Counted from the stretch's first letter, positions 43,235-54,865 are shown. The stretch: DNA of 64,000 nt from Pegoplata infirma (GCA_963921195.1 OY992536.1:328059038-328123037), one strand, 5' to 3'. The notes: a model not told the origin generated them from the letters alone. Translations and numbers: made by a program.

Positions 43235-44470
43235 CTTAATTCTTCTTCTTTTAGGAAATATTTGCAAAAGCATGCCGTTTTCTTCAGAAGTGTTGCAAAA
43301 ATTCAAAAACATTTTTTTTTTGCGAATATTTAAAAAAACACATCTTCGATTTTTTTAAAAAAAAGTTTGGTGATAAACAATACTGTTTTGTACAACATAT
43401 CCAAAATTCAGAGTGGGAGCCCAATTAGAAAATTAAAATTTTATGTTTCTTCAATATAAAAATTTAAATTTTCAAAGAAAATTATACTATTAAAATTTTG
43501 AAAAACATTCAAAACATTAGAAATTTAAATTTTCTAAGGGAAAAATATGAGAACCTCGTACTTAAAACAGAATATTTTTTGATCCCATGGACATCCCACT
43601 CTGAATTTTGTATATGTTTTACAAAACATTGTTATTTTTCATATATGGTTTTGAATTGAGAAAAGTGTGAAAGAAAAATTTTTTAATTTTTTCTAAAAAT
43701 TTAGACATCCTGGTTTGTTTCTTACTAGTTTCATATTATCCAGTTATAATAATCTTCAGAAAAACTTTTAATGTCAAATTTATTTAGTTAATAGTCAATA
43801 AAACTCTATATGTGAAAATTATTTACAGATCGCAGCCGACAAGGATTGAACTTCATCATCATCTGTAATATTTTGCTAATAACTGCATGTAACGTACAAT
43901 CACTCTAGACCGATACGCCAAGTAGGCTGTTAAGCAAGTATCAACTAAATCTGATTTTTTCAATTCGAGTGTGGTTGTTGCTGTTGGTTTTTTTCTTACA
44001 GAAGAGTTTGTTATTGTAATTTGTGTAAACAAACTTATTTTTAGTAATCATTATTCTTCTTCCTCTCCTTCATCAATTCTGATCTAAGTACTTATTTTTG
44101 CAAACATTGCCAGACATGGTCTATATTTTAGACACAAATGTTAGGTGTTGCCATTTTTCCAAAGATACTGATTGCCACTTAGGGCGACTTATAGTCGTTA
44201 TTTTTAAATTATTGTTTTCTGTAAAGACAGTCGAGCTCAGGCTCTAATTAAAATTATGTATTATAATTTTTTGATTTGTTATATATGGTTTTGAATTGAG
44301 AAAAGTGTGTTATTGTTATTTTTCACCAGAATTTTTTTAAAAAAAATCGAAGATGTGTTTTTTTAAATATTCGAAAAGAAAAAATGTTTTTGCATTTTTG
44401 CATAATTTCTCTAAAAAAAACTGTAATATTTTAAAAATATTTTCTAAAAGAAGAACCCCAGCTTTCACAT
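43235..44470. repeat. Foldback with duplicated flank
   Basis: TCTTCTTTTAGGAAATATTT with AACACATCTTCGATTTTTTT on the left pairs with AAAAATCGAAGATGTGTTTT and CTAAAAGAAGAA on the right. ATATATGGTTTTGAATTGAG occurs twice (near 43640 and 44281). The middle (43790-44230) is less AT-rich and non-repetitive. Confidence 0.6.
43831..43919 (-). repeat. tRNA-like (SINE or tRNA pseudogene) fragment
   Basis: The minus strand reads GGCGTATCGGTCTAGAGTGA, resembling a tRNA 5' end and A box. About 50 nt on it has AGTTCAATCCTTG, close to the B box GGTTCGANTCC. Total span about 89 nt. No clean cloverleaf was found by eye, so a degraded tRNA-derived SINE head is more likely than a working tRNA. Confidence 0.3.
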
Positions 44471-45016
44471 GAGCCTAAATATGTGAAAATCGGGTCATTG
44501 GTTAAGAAGTTACAGGTCTTTAAACGTGATGTATTTTTCTTACTTTTGCTTAAAAAGTCAATCTTTGACCCGCCATAATTCGTTAAATACACCAAATGTA
44601 AAAAAACGATATATGGTACATATATCATATTTATGAGGGCTATCTATGTGTCAAGGTTCAAATTAATCTGAGACACCATTTCCAAAAATGACTAAAATTT
44701 GAGCTAAATTTTCTGGAATGGCCCTTTTTAAAAATTTTTCAGAGATAAAAAAGAAAAAAAATAATAACTAGTTTAATTAACTAGTTGTTCAAAAAAAAAA
44801 CTTAAAATAACTAACAGAAATAGTTGTTTGATATTTTTCCTACAAAAACAACTGACTTTGTAGTACTGTACTTTGTACTGTAGAATATACAAATAACTAA
44901 CATGTAGTAACTTACATAATTTTCTGGCAAAAATGTCACAAATTTGTGAGGTTTAATATTAAAAAAGTTTTCTATAATCTAAACTTCTTCGATAGGAAAA
45001 ATAATTCAGAATCTAA

Positions 45017-45345
45017 GGCCGCTGTTCCAAAAAATGTAATTCACATAAAAAATGTGAAAATGAAAATTTACGAATTTTTTTGGTGTTCTAGATTTCACAT
45101 CTGAATTTCTTTTTCGTTTGGTTTCACATAAATAAAATTTGGTGAAAGTAAAACGAATGCACTTTTTTCCTTATATTTTTTTAAATTTAAATTATTCGAT
45201 TTCAACTTCGAATGAAAACGTGATCAACAAAACACTAAACTTGATTTCATGTGAGTAGAAAAAATAAATTTCGTGCGTGAGCAACATTTTTATTTCGCGA
45301 GCGTGAGCGTGCGTGAGTCAAAATTCACTCACGGGCCCATCTCTA
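45017..45345. repeat. Truncated 289-bp MITE fused to truncated TCACG element
   Basis: 45017-45250 is the GGCCGCTGTTCC repeat without its far end. From about 45254 it becomes the right end of a TCACG-type hAT-like element, ending CACGGGCCCATCTCTA at 45345. Confidence 0.6.
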
Positions 45346-46158
45346 ATTCAAATCCTACCTGAGGTTCCCTGCAAAAAAAAGTTTGAAAAAAAAATTCGCC
45401 CCCCCCCAAAACCCAAGAGCTGGATCCGCGCCTGACAAAGGTGTATTCGGTCGGACACTACATAGTAATTTGGGCTATGATTTTTTTAAAAACTATTTAT
45501 TGTCTTTATTTTTGCTGGGTTACTAATCAAGAACAACAAATATGTACTGAAACAGTAACAACGCTTTCACGATCAGTGAATGAATGAATACATTATACAC
45601 ACATACAACAACAACGATGTGGTATAATAATTTATCTTTAGGCACTTTTATTTTGTCAATAACTCTCGAAGGAGTCGGTTTATCGCGGCATTATTTAAAA
45701 AAAAAGAAACCGTTAACCGATGAAAGCAATATAATATTTGTACTGTGTATATAAAAAAAAATAAATTTAATTAACATAAATCATGGAATTGAGCAATGTC
45801 TCAGTTAATGGATCTCAATCTGTAAGTCAAATAACTTACAAAGAAAAAATACTGACAAATTAATTAACATGATGAAAAAACGGTCAAACAAATCAATTAA
45901 ACAAAGACGGAAGGAAAACTAAGAAATAGATGTATAATTTTGTTTAATTTTCTTGCACGTGATGCATTCTTGATGTAATTCTAAAGTGAAAATAAGTGAA
46001 ATATGTGTACAGCTAACCTTTAATTTACGCGTTACTAATTTCCCGAGATTTACATTTAGCGCGGTTAAAAATACAAGCAAATTATTCAGTAACTAACAAA
46101 TTGTAGTTGAAATAAAAATGTTCGTTGATTTTACAGAAAGTGAAGTTATTTTTACTAA
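45346..46158. other. No gene recognised
   Basis: AT-rich, with a C-run near 45400 and scattered motif GTAAGTCAAATAACTTACA near 45822. No open frame or repeat family identified. Confidence 0.4.
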
Positions 46159-46657
46159 CAAGGAGGGTCTCCTTGGTGTCACCCGCCGATCTTTATGGAA
46201 TTGGTTATATTTTGTAGAGCAGGAAAAATAAAGGGACACGTATTTTGTTTTAGCGGCCCAAATTCATATTTAAGGGGTGAAATGAGTGGGGAAGAAACGG
46301 TAATTTATCAGTTTTTTACGTCTCCTATATTATCCAAAGAAGCCTAGTCATGTTATATACCAAATGAAAGGTCTTTGGAAAACCTATCTTCGTGTGCAAA
46401 GAATATGACCAAACATGTACAACTTTTCGTCATATTGAGAAAAATTACAAAATTTTAGGAAATTTTTGTTAATAAGTCGAAAAATATTTTCTTTTAGCCT
46501 CACGAGATAGGTATTTTAAATACCTAAATTCTGATACCAAATATGCCTTCACTAATTTTGTGTAAATCGGCGTAAATCGTAAAAAAACTGAAAAAGGTCA
46601 ATTTCTCCCCATACAAATCGACCCCCCCCCCCCCTAACACCAGGGAGACTCTCCTTG
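46159..46657. mobile_element. 499-bp element with CAAGGAG ends
   Basis: Left CAAGGAGGGTCTCCTTGGTG, right in reverse complement CAAGGAGAGTCTCCCTGGTG. TAA at 46156-46158 and 46658-46660. Interior non-coding, with a run of 13-14 C at about 46622. Confidence 0.72.
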
Positions 46658-46765
46658 TAAGTACAAATTTTGTGGTGGACATTGTATTACGAGAACTTTT
46701 GTCTAAAAGTTCTTAGCATCGATAAGGTGGTTATTTTTTTGTTTTTGTCTTATTTTACCGCGTAA

Positions 46766-46929
46766 GAGAATAATCACAATTGGAGCGGGAAGCGGAAAAA
46801 CGCAATTGTCCTCATAAAAATAGAATTGAATCTAGTTTGGCGGAAAAACGCGGCGGAATTTTGTTGTCATATAAAACGTATGTGAACAGTTGCGGAAAAA
46901 CGCTTCCCGCTCCAATTGTGATTATTCTC
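46766..46929. mobile_element. 164-bp MITE with long near-perfect TIR, TAA target
   Basis: GAGAATAATCACAATTGGAG continuing as CGGGAAGCG is mirrored exactly at the right end. TAA at 46763-46765 and 46930-46932. GCGGAAAAACGC occurs three times inside. Target preference fits PIF/Harbinger-like elements. Confidence 0.82.
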
Positions 46930-47167
46930 TAACTCAAGGGTAACCTGTAGTTGGTTTACAATCAACATGACATTCAAATTTTGTAAATTTTGCCAAAATG
47001 TAAAGAGAATGGCACTTATCTATATGGTTATCCCAAACGTGTAAAAGTAATTTTAAATGAAATAAAAAACAACCAATACTTAATAGAATTATATAGATAA
47101 AGAAAAAAAATATAAATAAAAGTGAAAAAGACCCAATTTTGTAAGCGAATTATTAAAATGCAAGAAC

Positions 47168-47680
47168 CATGGTTGGTTACCGTTACCCTTATTATACCGT
47201 TTCAAAACCCTTTCAAATCGAATACCATTACCGTTACCGATACCGCTAAAAATATTTTTAAAATACCGTTACCCTTACCGTTACCGTTATAATTATTAGA
47301 AGTTACCGGTATTGTACCGGTATTCAAAATTTTACCTGTTTTAAGGGATTTTAACGAACAAAAAATAAAATCAAATTGCTAACATAATTTTAAATTTATA
47401 ATTTGCAAATTATCATAAAATAAATGACAAAAATAATAATCATATCAAATCTATACTGGTTTTTGGGTCTATAAAATATTTTTAGCTTTCAGTTCTATCT
47501 TTTTTCAAATTTTTAACTAAATTAATAATACCGGTACGTACCGGTTTGGTTGGTTCGGTACCGGTACATACCGTTACCGAAACGATTTGAAAACACTTAC
47601 CGTTACCTTTACCGAAATAAATAAAAATTAGATACCGTTACCGTTACCCTTACCGTTATTCGTTTCGGTAACCAACCTTG
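47168..47680. mobile_element. hAT-like MITE with CCGTTA motif array
   Basis: 513 bp between perfect 8-bp duplications GCAAGAAC (47160-47167, 47681-47688). Ends CATGGTTGGTTACC and, in reverse complement, CAAGGTTGGTTACC. Both arms consist of TACCGTTACCGTTACC and CGGTACCGGTA runs around an AT-rich core (47350-47520). Confidence 0.87.
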
Positions 47681-47896
47681 GCAAGAACATTTCTGCATGT
47701 AGTAACCGTTATTTATGGTGTTTTTCTTATTTATTAGGGCATGTCACAGACTCAAGTCCGTTCAGAAATGAAATTAGGCTTGTTTTTTTTTGCAAACCGG
47801 ATTAAGATTACAATTGACTCAATTTAGTTCAAAAACGGGTCAAATCAAGTTCAGAATTTGTTTTTAAAAATTTTTTCTGAATCTACATATGTACAT

Positions 47897-48329
47897 TAGG
47901 GATATAACCATTTGCCTTTTTTTGCAAATATCAAAAAGGACCTATCATATTTAGAAAGTACATGAAAAATCAAGAAGAAATGTGTGTTCTTTTTTTCGCG
48001 AATATTAAAAAAGTTTCGGCACCGATCGCGATGAAGTTTTCGCTAATATTTTTTTTTATTATTCAGAAAACCCGTATTTCTAGTGTCGAAAACCATTTTA
48101 CAAATTTGTTATTGTTTTATTTTTGTTGTAAAAGGACAAAAAGCCAAGAAACGGTGGATGGGAAGGAATCCCACCATAAAACATAAAAAAATGTAAATTT
48201 ATGGTGTTTTAGAAATTGCAATCGGTGCCGAAGGTTTTTGGACCAAAATGTCCCCGGATAACGTTTTTTCTTATCAGTATAAAATTGCCCATACGATTAT
48301 GATAGGTTCCTATTTTGGTTATATCCCTA
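47897..48329. mobile_element. hAT-like MITE with TAGGGATATAACC ends
   Basis: 433 bp between perfect 8-bp duplications ATGTACAT (47889-47896, 48330-48337; the site is itself palindromic). Ends TAGGGATATAACCA in both orientations. Inside, AAAGTTTCGGCACCGATCGC is mirrored by GCAATCGGTGCCGAAGGTTT and GGAATCCCACCATAAAAC by ATTTATGGTG, so the element is largely self-complementary. Confidence 0.85.
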
Positions 48330-48434
48330 ATGTACATACATTTAGTAAAAATATAAACAGGAAAAAAATTAAGCGTTGTCCAAAATGTAAAAATGGTATA
48401 AATAAATCTTAGTTAATTGTAGGATTTAACTAAC

Positions 48435-49306
48435 AGGCCTATTCTCAGTTATGACTGGTTATGACTAATTTTATTATTTTCAAACTTCATATTCCCTGTG
48501 TTTGTTGTAAACAAAATCATAAAAAGTCTCAAAATTTAAAATTATTTGTCAATTTTGAGCAAGGACCGGAAAACTTTTTATTTTTGGTTTTTATCAAATA
48601 TATTTATCGTAGAAGTTGAATAAAATTTAAATTTCAAAGAAAAAAAAAATTAAAATAAATATCTATTTCAAAATATTTTTCGTTATGAAAATAAAAACCA
48701 AAACCAAAAAAAAAAACTTTTTAAAAGAAAAGAAAAATATAAAAGGATCGAAAAATAAAAAGTTTTTTATTGTTTTCAATATTCAAATTTGTTTTGGTAA
48801 TTTTTGTATTTAAATATTTGGCATTTGAAAAATAAATACAAAATACATACAAACATATACAAAATTTGTTACAAAAATAACAACAACATTTGTTCCAACT
48901 TTTAATTTTACAAAAAAACTTTTTATTTTTGTTTTTTTTTTTTTTTTGGTTTTGTTTTTGATAAATATCATTTTAAATATCTTTGGAAAACGTTTCTTTT
49001 GTTATTTTTTGTTTTAATTTTTTTTGAAAGAAAAATATATTTTCATCTTTCGATGAAAATAAAAAAATTATTATAGAAAAATATTTTATTTTGAACACAA
49101 TAAAATTTTTTAATTTTGATAAAAACTTAAAATTTTGTGTTTTCGGTTTTTAAAATCCGGTGCCTGATTTTGAGACGATGTGGGTAGCAGGTCTTTATTT
49201 TTTTGAAATTTTCAAACAAAATTTGAAATTTTTTATGATTGTTTACAACAACCACATGGAAAAAATTGAGTTATGATTGAGTTATGACTTTTTTTGTGAA
49301 TAGGCC
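48435..49306. mobile_element. GGCCTATTC-ended element with documented empty site
   Basis: Left AGGCCTATTCTCAGTTATGA, right in reverse complement GGGCCTATTCACAAAAAAAG followed by TCATAACTC. The arms carry AAAAACTTTTTATTTTTGGT and its complement. The flanking repeat is found uninterrupted at 59355-59460 (GGATTTAACTAAC joined to TTTATTTTTCATTC), giving the insertion point; CTAAC/CTAAA is the probable imperfect duplication. Confidence 0.72.
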
Positions 49307-49308
49307 CC

Positions 49309-49850
49309 TAAATTTATTTTTCATTCTCTACATTTTGGACAACGCTTAATATTTTTTTATACCCTCTAACCACAGTATGGGGATATACTCACTTTGTCAT
49401 AAAGTATACATATTATACAGGGACCCCATAAAGTATACATATTATTGATCCATGATCTATTCTATGTCCGAATGTCCGTCTGTCAATCCGTCCGTCCGTC
49501 CGTTCGTCTGTTTGTAGATAACACAATGCAGTTCAGAATAAAACAGCTAGACTCCTGAAGTTTGGCACAAATATGTCTTATGTACATGGCAGGTTAAGTT
49601 CGTGAATGGGCAAAATCGGGCCAGGGGGAAAAAAGTTCCCCCTTGAAAAACTGAACCAACATCTGAAAAAATACACTTTTTTTACATCTTTTTTTGTCTT
49701 TTTGTTAAATAAATGTAACTTTTGGTATATTTATCGCCATGGGAAGTTGCTCTCAATCACCCCCCCCCCCCAAAAAACGCCTCTGACTATTTTTTTTTTT
49801 TTACATTTTGGAGGGTATAAAAGAATTTAACACTCTCACTTGTTTCTGTT
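49309..49850. repeat. tataccctc-type repeat
   Basis: TATACCCTCTAACCACAGTA, CCGTCCGTCCGTCCGTTCGT, CATTTTGGAGGGTATAAAAG. The reading frame around 49606-49830 is part of this repeat. Confidence 0.55.
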
Positions 49851-50250
49851 AACATGATAATATTTTTAGGCTGGTGGTTAATTTTAAAAATGATGCAGGA
49901 CGCACCCTCAGTTTGACTATTTAAGTGGGTGGTCATATTAATTTGACCATCTACTCTATGGGTTGGATGCCATTATTTTTGCTCTCTTTTTTCCATCAAA
50001 TTTTTTTTTAATCTTTTTTTATTTTTTTTTTTTTCATAATTTTTTTTTTTTCATAATTTTTTTTTTTTCATTAAAATTTTTTTTTTTTAAACAACATTTT
50101 TTTAATGTGTGAATTTATCCACAAAAAGTTATCCACAATTAAAAATATGGAACTTAAGTGGAACATAAGATAATTTCATTAAAAATAAAAAAATATTTTT
50201 TATGAAAAAGGTTATTAAAAAAAAAAAAAAAAACTTCAAAAATATCTTGG
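49851..50250. other. No gene; poly(T)-rich
   Basis: Long T and A runs at 49985-50240, nothing else recognised. Confidence 0.5.
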
Positions 50251-51229
50251 AGTGCTAAAATTGGCACTAAAATATTATTTGACATATTTTTAATGAAAAT
50301 TTATTTTACGTCTCAGCTCCTCCCATGATTTGGAATGTGATACAAACATGGATCGGCTCTAATTGACTCCAATATTGTTTACTATAAGCCCCATCTTGGA
50401 GAAATGTCTGAAAGCCCTACAATTGGCAAATTTTATCATTAAATTTGAAATGTTTGTACAAAAATTTGATTTATCAGCTTCTCCGATCATTTAAAATATG
50501 AGACATACGTGGATTGGCTCTAACTGACTCCACGATTGTTCACTATAAGCCTCATCCTGGAGAAATGTCTTGGAGCCCTACAATTGACACTTAAGTTTTA
50601 GCATTAAATTTTTTATAAAATTTGATTTCTCAGCTCCTCCGATCATTTGGAGTATAAGACATACATGGATCGGCTCCAATTGAGCTTAAAATTCACAACT
50701 ATTAGCTTAATCGTGGAGAAATGTCTTGGAGCCCTACAGTTGTGACTAAAGTTTTTTTCAAAAAATTTAAAATTTTTTCTAAAATTTGATTTCTCAGCTC
50801 CTCCGATCATTTGGAATATGACACCTAGGTGGACCAGCTCTAATTAACTCCAAGATTGTTTACTATAAGGCTCATCCTGTAGAAATGTCTTGAAGTAAAA
50901 TTTGATTTCTCAGCTCCTCCGATCATTTGGAATATGACACCTAGGTGGACTAGCTCTAATTAACTCCAAGATTGTTTACTATAAGGCTCATCCTGTAGAA
51001 ATGTCTTGAAGCCCTCAATAGGCACTAAAGTTTAAAAAAAAAAAATTTAATTTTTTTATAAAATTAGATTTCTCAGCTCCTCCGATCATTTGGAATATGA
51101 GACATAAATGGATTGGCTCTAATTAACCCTAAGATAGATAAATATAAGCATCATCTGAGAGAAAAGTCTTGGAGCTCTACAATAGGCACTAACGTTTTTT
51201 CAATAAATTTTTTTTTTTTTAATTTGATT

Positions 51230-52477
51230 TCAAACTCGGTTATAACGAATTCTCGGTTATAACGAACTAATTCTACAGACCCGACGTTTTGGCATCAATT
51301 TTCACACAAAATACTTCGTTTATAACGAACTCGGTTATAACGAATCCTCGGTTAAAGCGAACTGATTATTGTGGTCCCACGAATACAATTTCATGTTAAT
51401 TTACCTTTTTATAACGAACTCCCATAAATATTTTTTAATGAGCGGCAATCATGGTTATCAAAATCACAAAAGCACAGACTATATACAGACTCGACAGTAG
51501 AGTTTTACACGAAAAAATGGGGAAAAACTAAGCGATTTTAGGAGAAACACAGCGGTTTTTAGTCCGTTTAACGCTAACATGGCAACACTTTCTACGACTT
51601 AGGAGTGAGTGAAACAACAAAAACCGATCTGGCATCCATTTTTCTTATGGCGCGTTATATCAGCTTTCTCTTTCTAACCTAATTCGTAGAATAGTTTGAA
51701 AATATTAACCATATGGTTAAAGAATACTTTTTTGAACGTTATATGGTTATGGATATGGTTAAAGAATACTTTTTCCAGAACGTTACCGCGGGTGCCCGAG
51801 GGTACCCAAACCAGCCCGAAAAGCGTTCCCGTACGCAAAAATTGGGTAAATGAGAGAGTTTTTGAGAGAATAAATTACTTTCTCATTTTACCGAACTTAC
51901 CCGCACTTTTTTCGGGTAAATTGGTAACAGTCAGTTGTTAAAAAAACAGCTGATTTTTTTTGTGAAGCTAAATTGGAAATTTAAATAAAATAAAGAACTA
52001 AACCAAGGAAATGTGTTTTTTCAATACAAAAAAAGATAATTTGTTATTAAAATAAACTTTTACAATTTGTTTTCTTGTTTAAAGTAATTTTTCTTACGAA
52101 AATATTTTAGCGTTATTGGTTTGTTTACATTTTCTATTATTTTGGGCTTGAAATGTGGTTTTTAGCGTTCCCGTACTTTTGTGCATTTTTGTGGTATCGT
52201 GAGAGTTTTTTTGATTTTCTCTCATTTTACCGAACTTTACCCGGAAAGTTCTGGAACACACCTATTACTATTTTGATAAAATGTCTTTATATTTTTAATG
52301 TTTTCTTCTCAATTAGTAGTTTTTTTACGAAGAAAACATCAAAGAAAACAAAATTGGATCTATTTTTTGGAAATAAAACTAGGTTGATAAAAAAATATAC
52401 CCCTCTTATAGCGAACTTCGCTTATAACAAACTATTTTTACTGGTCCCTCGGAGTTCGTTATAACCGGGTTTGACTG
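51230..52477. mobile_element. Pogo/Tigger-like non-autonomous DNA transposon
   Basis: The right end in reverse complement reads CAGTCAAACCCGGTTATAAC followed by GAAC and is adjoined by TA, the pogo/Tigger form. The left end AAACTCGGTTATAACGAA lacks its first bases. ACTCGGTTATAACGAA units recur near 51265 and 51330. It is inserted in the satellite, with a short loss of monomer sequence. It contains the truncated GGTGTGTTCC MITE at 51775-52262. No transposase frame. Confidence 0.7.
51775..52262. mobile_element. GGTGTGTTCC MITE, copy 2 (inverted, truncated)
   Basis: Reverse complement of the 4651 element: CCAGAACGTTACCGCGGGTG at one end, AAGTTCTGGAACACACC at the other. The left terminal bases are missing. 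Confidence 0.72.
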
Positions 52478-53184
52478 TACATGGATCAGCTCTAATTGAC
52501 TCCAAGATTGATAACTAAAAGCATAATCTTGGAGAAAAGTCTTGGAGACCTGCTATAGGCACTAAAGTTTTTTAAAAAAATTTGATTCTCAGCTCCTCCA
52601 TCCATTTGGAATATGAGACATACATGGATAGGCTCTAATAAACCCCAAGATTGATAACTATAAGCCTTTTCTTCAAGATAATGCTTATAGTTACCAATAT
52701 TGGAGTCAATTAGAGCCGATCCATGTATGTCTCATATTCCAAATTATCGGACGAACTGAGAAATTAAATTTTATAAAAATTTAAAATTTTTTGAAAAATC
52801 TCGGGGTTAATTAGAGAAGATCCATGTACATAAGTCTTATATTCCAAATGATCAGACGTGCTGAGAATTCAAACTTTTTTAAAAAAAACGATAGTGCCTA
52901 TTGTAGGGCTGCAAGACTTTTCTCCAAGATGATGCTTATTGTTATCAATCTTGGAGTTATTTAGAGCCTATCCATATATGCTGAGCTGAGAAATCAAATT
53001 TTATAAAAATTTAAAATTTTTTGAAAAAATTTTAGTGCCTATATTTGGGCTTCAATACATTTCTCCAAGATGAGGCTTATAAAAAAATCTTGCAGTCAAT
53101 TAGAGCCGATCCATGTTTGTCTCATATTCCATGTTTGTCTCATATTCCAAATGAAATTTTAAAATTTTTTGATAAAACTTGTGA

Positions 53185-53307
53185 GTACCGTAGAACCGGG
53201 AATACCGGTGTTCCCGGATCTCGGTATTACCGGGATATGGTACCGGTTTCCGGGATATGATACCGGTATTCCCGGGAATACCGAGAACCGGGAAATGGGG
53301 GACACTA
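53185..53307. mobile_element. hAT-like GGGAATACC element, left-truncated
   Basis: Contains AGAACCGGGAATACCGG and ends AACCGGGAAATGGGGGACAC then TA, matching in reverse complement the left end of the element at 5521. It lies in a satellite monomer. Confidence 0.65.
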
Positions 53308-53474
53308 GTGCCTATTGTAGGGCTTCAAGACGTTTATTTAAGATAAAGCTATTAGTAAACAATCTTGTAGTCAATTAGAGCCGATCCATGTGTGTCTCAT
53401 ATTCCAAATGATCGAAGGAGTTGAGAATTTAAATTTTATAAAAAAATCAAATTGTTTGAAAAAACTTTAGTGCC

Positions 53475-53603
53475 TAATCCTAATCCGAATCTCAAAATTT
53501 AAAATATCCCAAAAATCCCGGGATCCCGAAATCGGGATCCAGAACATTGTTATTCAATCCCGAATCTCGGGATTCAGAAAAACCAATCCCGATTGTAAAC
53601 CCT
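53475..53603. repeat. TCCCGAAT motif array, probable hAT-like right end
   Basis: Repeated ATCCCGAATCTCGGGAT units, ending in GATTGTAAACCCTA (reverse complement TAGGGTTTACAATC, a hAT-like terminus). The left end was not found. Confidence 0.45.
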
Positions 53604-53689
53604 ACTTCACACACATATTTTTTCATCAAAAAATTTGTTTTTCAATAATTTTTTTTCATCAACAATTTTTTATGTACAGAAAACAAGTG

Positions 53690-54060
53690 AGAGTGTTAAA
53701 TTCTTCGGTGCCGAATCTTTTATACTCTCCAAAATATAAAAAAACTTTTTTGCACTTAAGTTTGGACTCCATCTTGCTTTCCACAGACAGATGGACGGAT
53801 TTATATGTATAGCTAGAGTGTCTTTGAAATGGATCAATAATTAATAAATTTTAAGGGGACCTCGACCGATATTTCAAATCGTTTTGCATGGAATGGCAAA
53901 TGAAAATAACATTATTTTTTCTAACAAAATCTTTACTTTCGCAAGTACACCCAAACAGTTGGATGGATATCACTAGAATGTCTTGAAACCTTTACGGATC
54001 AATTATATATAAACATGATGGTGTCCTCGACCGATATTTCAATTTTTTTTTTTTAACTAA
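53690..54060. repeat. tataccctc-type repeat fragment
   Basis: ACAAGTGAGAGTGTTAAATT, TGCCGAATCTTTTATACTCT and ACCGATATTTCAA blocks as in 49309 and 58495. Confidence 0.5.
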
Positions 54061-54865
54061 TTTTTTTTTTCAAGAAAACTTAAAATGGCGCTATCTTGGA
54101 AACTAAGCCTAATGGGTCCTAACTTTGGATCCAAAAAAGTTAGCATTCCCAAAAATTTTAAAATGCTCATATCTCGGTAAATATTGCAGACACAACAAAA
54201 AGTACAAAAGCATTTTTGTAGCCCTCAACACTTAGAACAAGACCACAAAATAAACAAAAGCTCTCCGAGTAATATTTTTTTAATTCTCAAAACCGCAGTG
54301 GTCCCCTAAAATCACGTATCTCAAAAACTAAGCAAGATAGAGCGAAAAGGACAAAAATTTTGGATCTAAAACTATGACGATTTTTAAGGAACCCAACTAG
54401 GTCTAGGCCCATCGGGGTCTGAACCTATCGGGTCCGAACCCAATGGGGTCCTCAAATCTGTATGAACTAAGTTAAAATAAAAAAAAAATCAGTTAACTAA
54501 TTTTTAGCAAAACATTTTTGTTAGCTTTACCAAAAAAAATGTGGGTTCAAAATCAGCAAATTTTCTTGTAGGTTTACAAGCTTTTTTTGCTAACATTACA
54601 GTTTTTTTTGTGGTCTTGTTCTACGTGTTGAGAGCTACAAAAATGCTTTTGGTTTTTTATCGTGTCGGCAATATTTACCGAGATATGAGCATTTTAAAAT
54701 TTTCGAGAATGCTAACTTTTTTGAGTCCAAAGTCAGGACCCATTATGGTCCACACATGTGAAGAGGACCGGCGATACTATGGAGAGCTTGAGAACCAAAA
54801 ATGGCCTCCGTTTTGGTCTATCTGGTTTAGTTTCCGAGATAGCGCCATTTTAAGTTTTCTAAAAA
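54060..54865. repeat. Foldback, arms of about 200 bp
   Basis: AAAATGGCGCTATCTTGG and AATGCTCATATCTCGGTAAA on the left pair with GAGATAGCGCCATTTT and TTTACCGAGATATGAGCATT on the right. The 115-codon frame at 54541-54888 is the transcript of one arm and is not a gene. A short GGGTC(T/C)GAACC repeat lies at 54410-54450. Confidence 0.65.

Larger units (their letters stand above)
50250..53480. repeat. Satellite-like array, about 170-bp monomer, with inversion
   Basis: Monomers share CTCAGCTCCTCCGATCATTT, GGAATATGA(G/C)ACATACATGG, TCGGCTCTAATTGACTCCAA and CTTGGAGCCCTACAAT. About six run on one orientation at 50250-51225 and one at 52480-52675. After about 52676 the same phrases continue in reverse complement to 53480, about five copies. 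Monomers are interrupted by a pogo-like element and by a hAT-like fragment (53185-53307). Neighbouring monomers 50880-51010 show a recent duplication of about 126 bp. Confidence 0.82.

Noticed and set aside
46622..46635. Run of about 14 C, and similar runs at 45400 and 49760
   Set aside because: Simple homopolymers inside transposable elements; may vary or be sequencing-sensitive.
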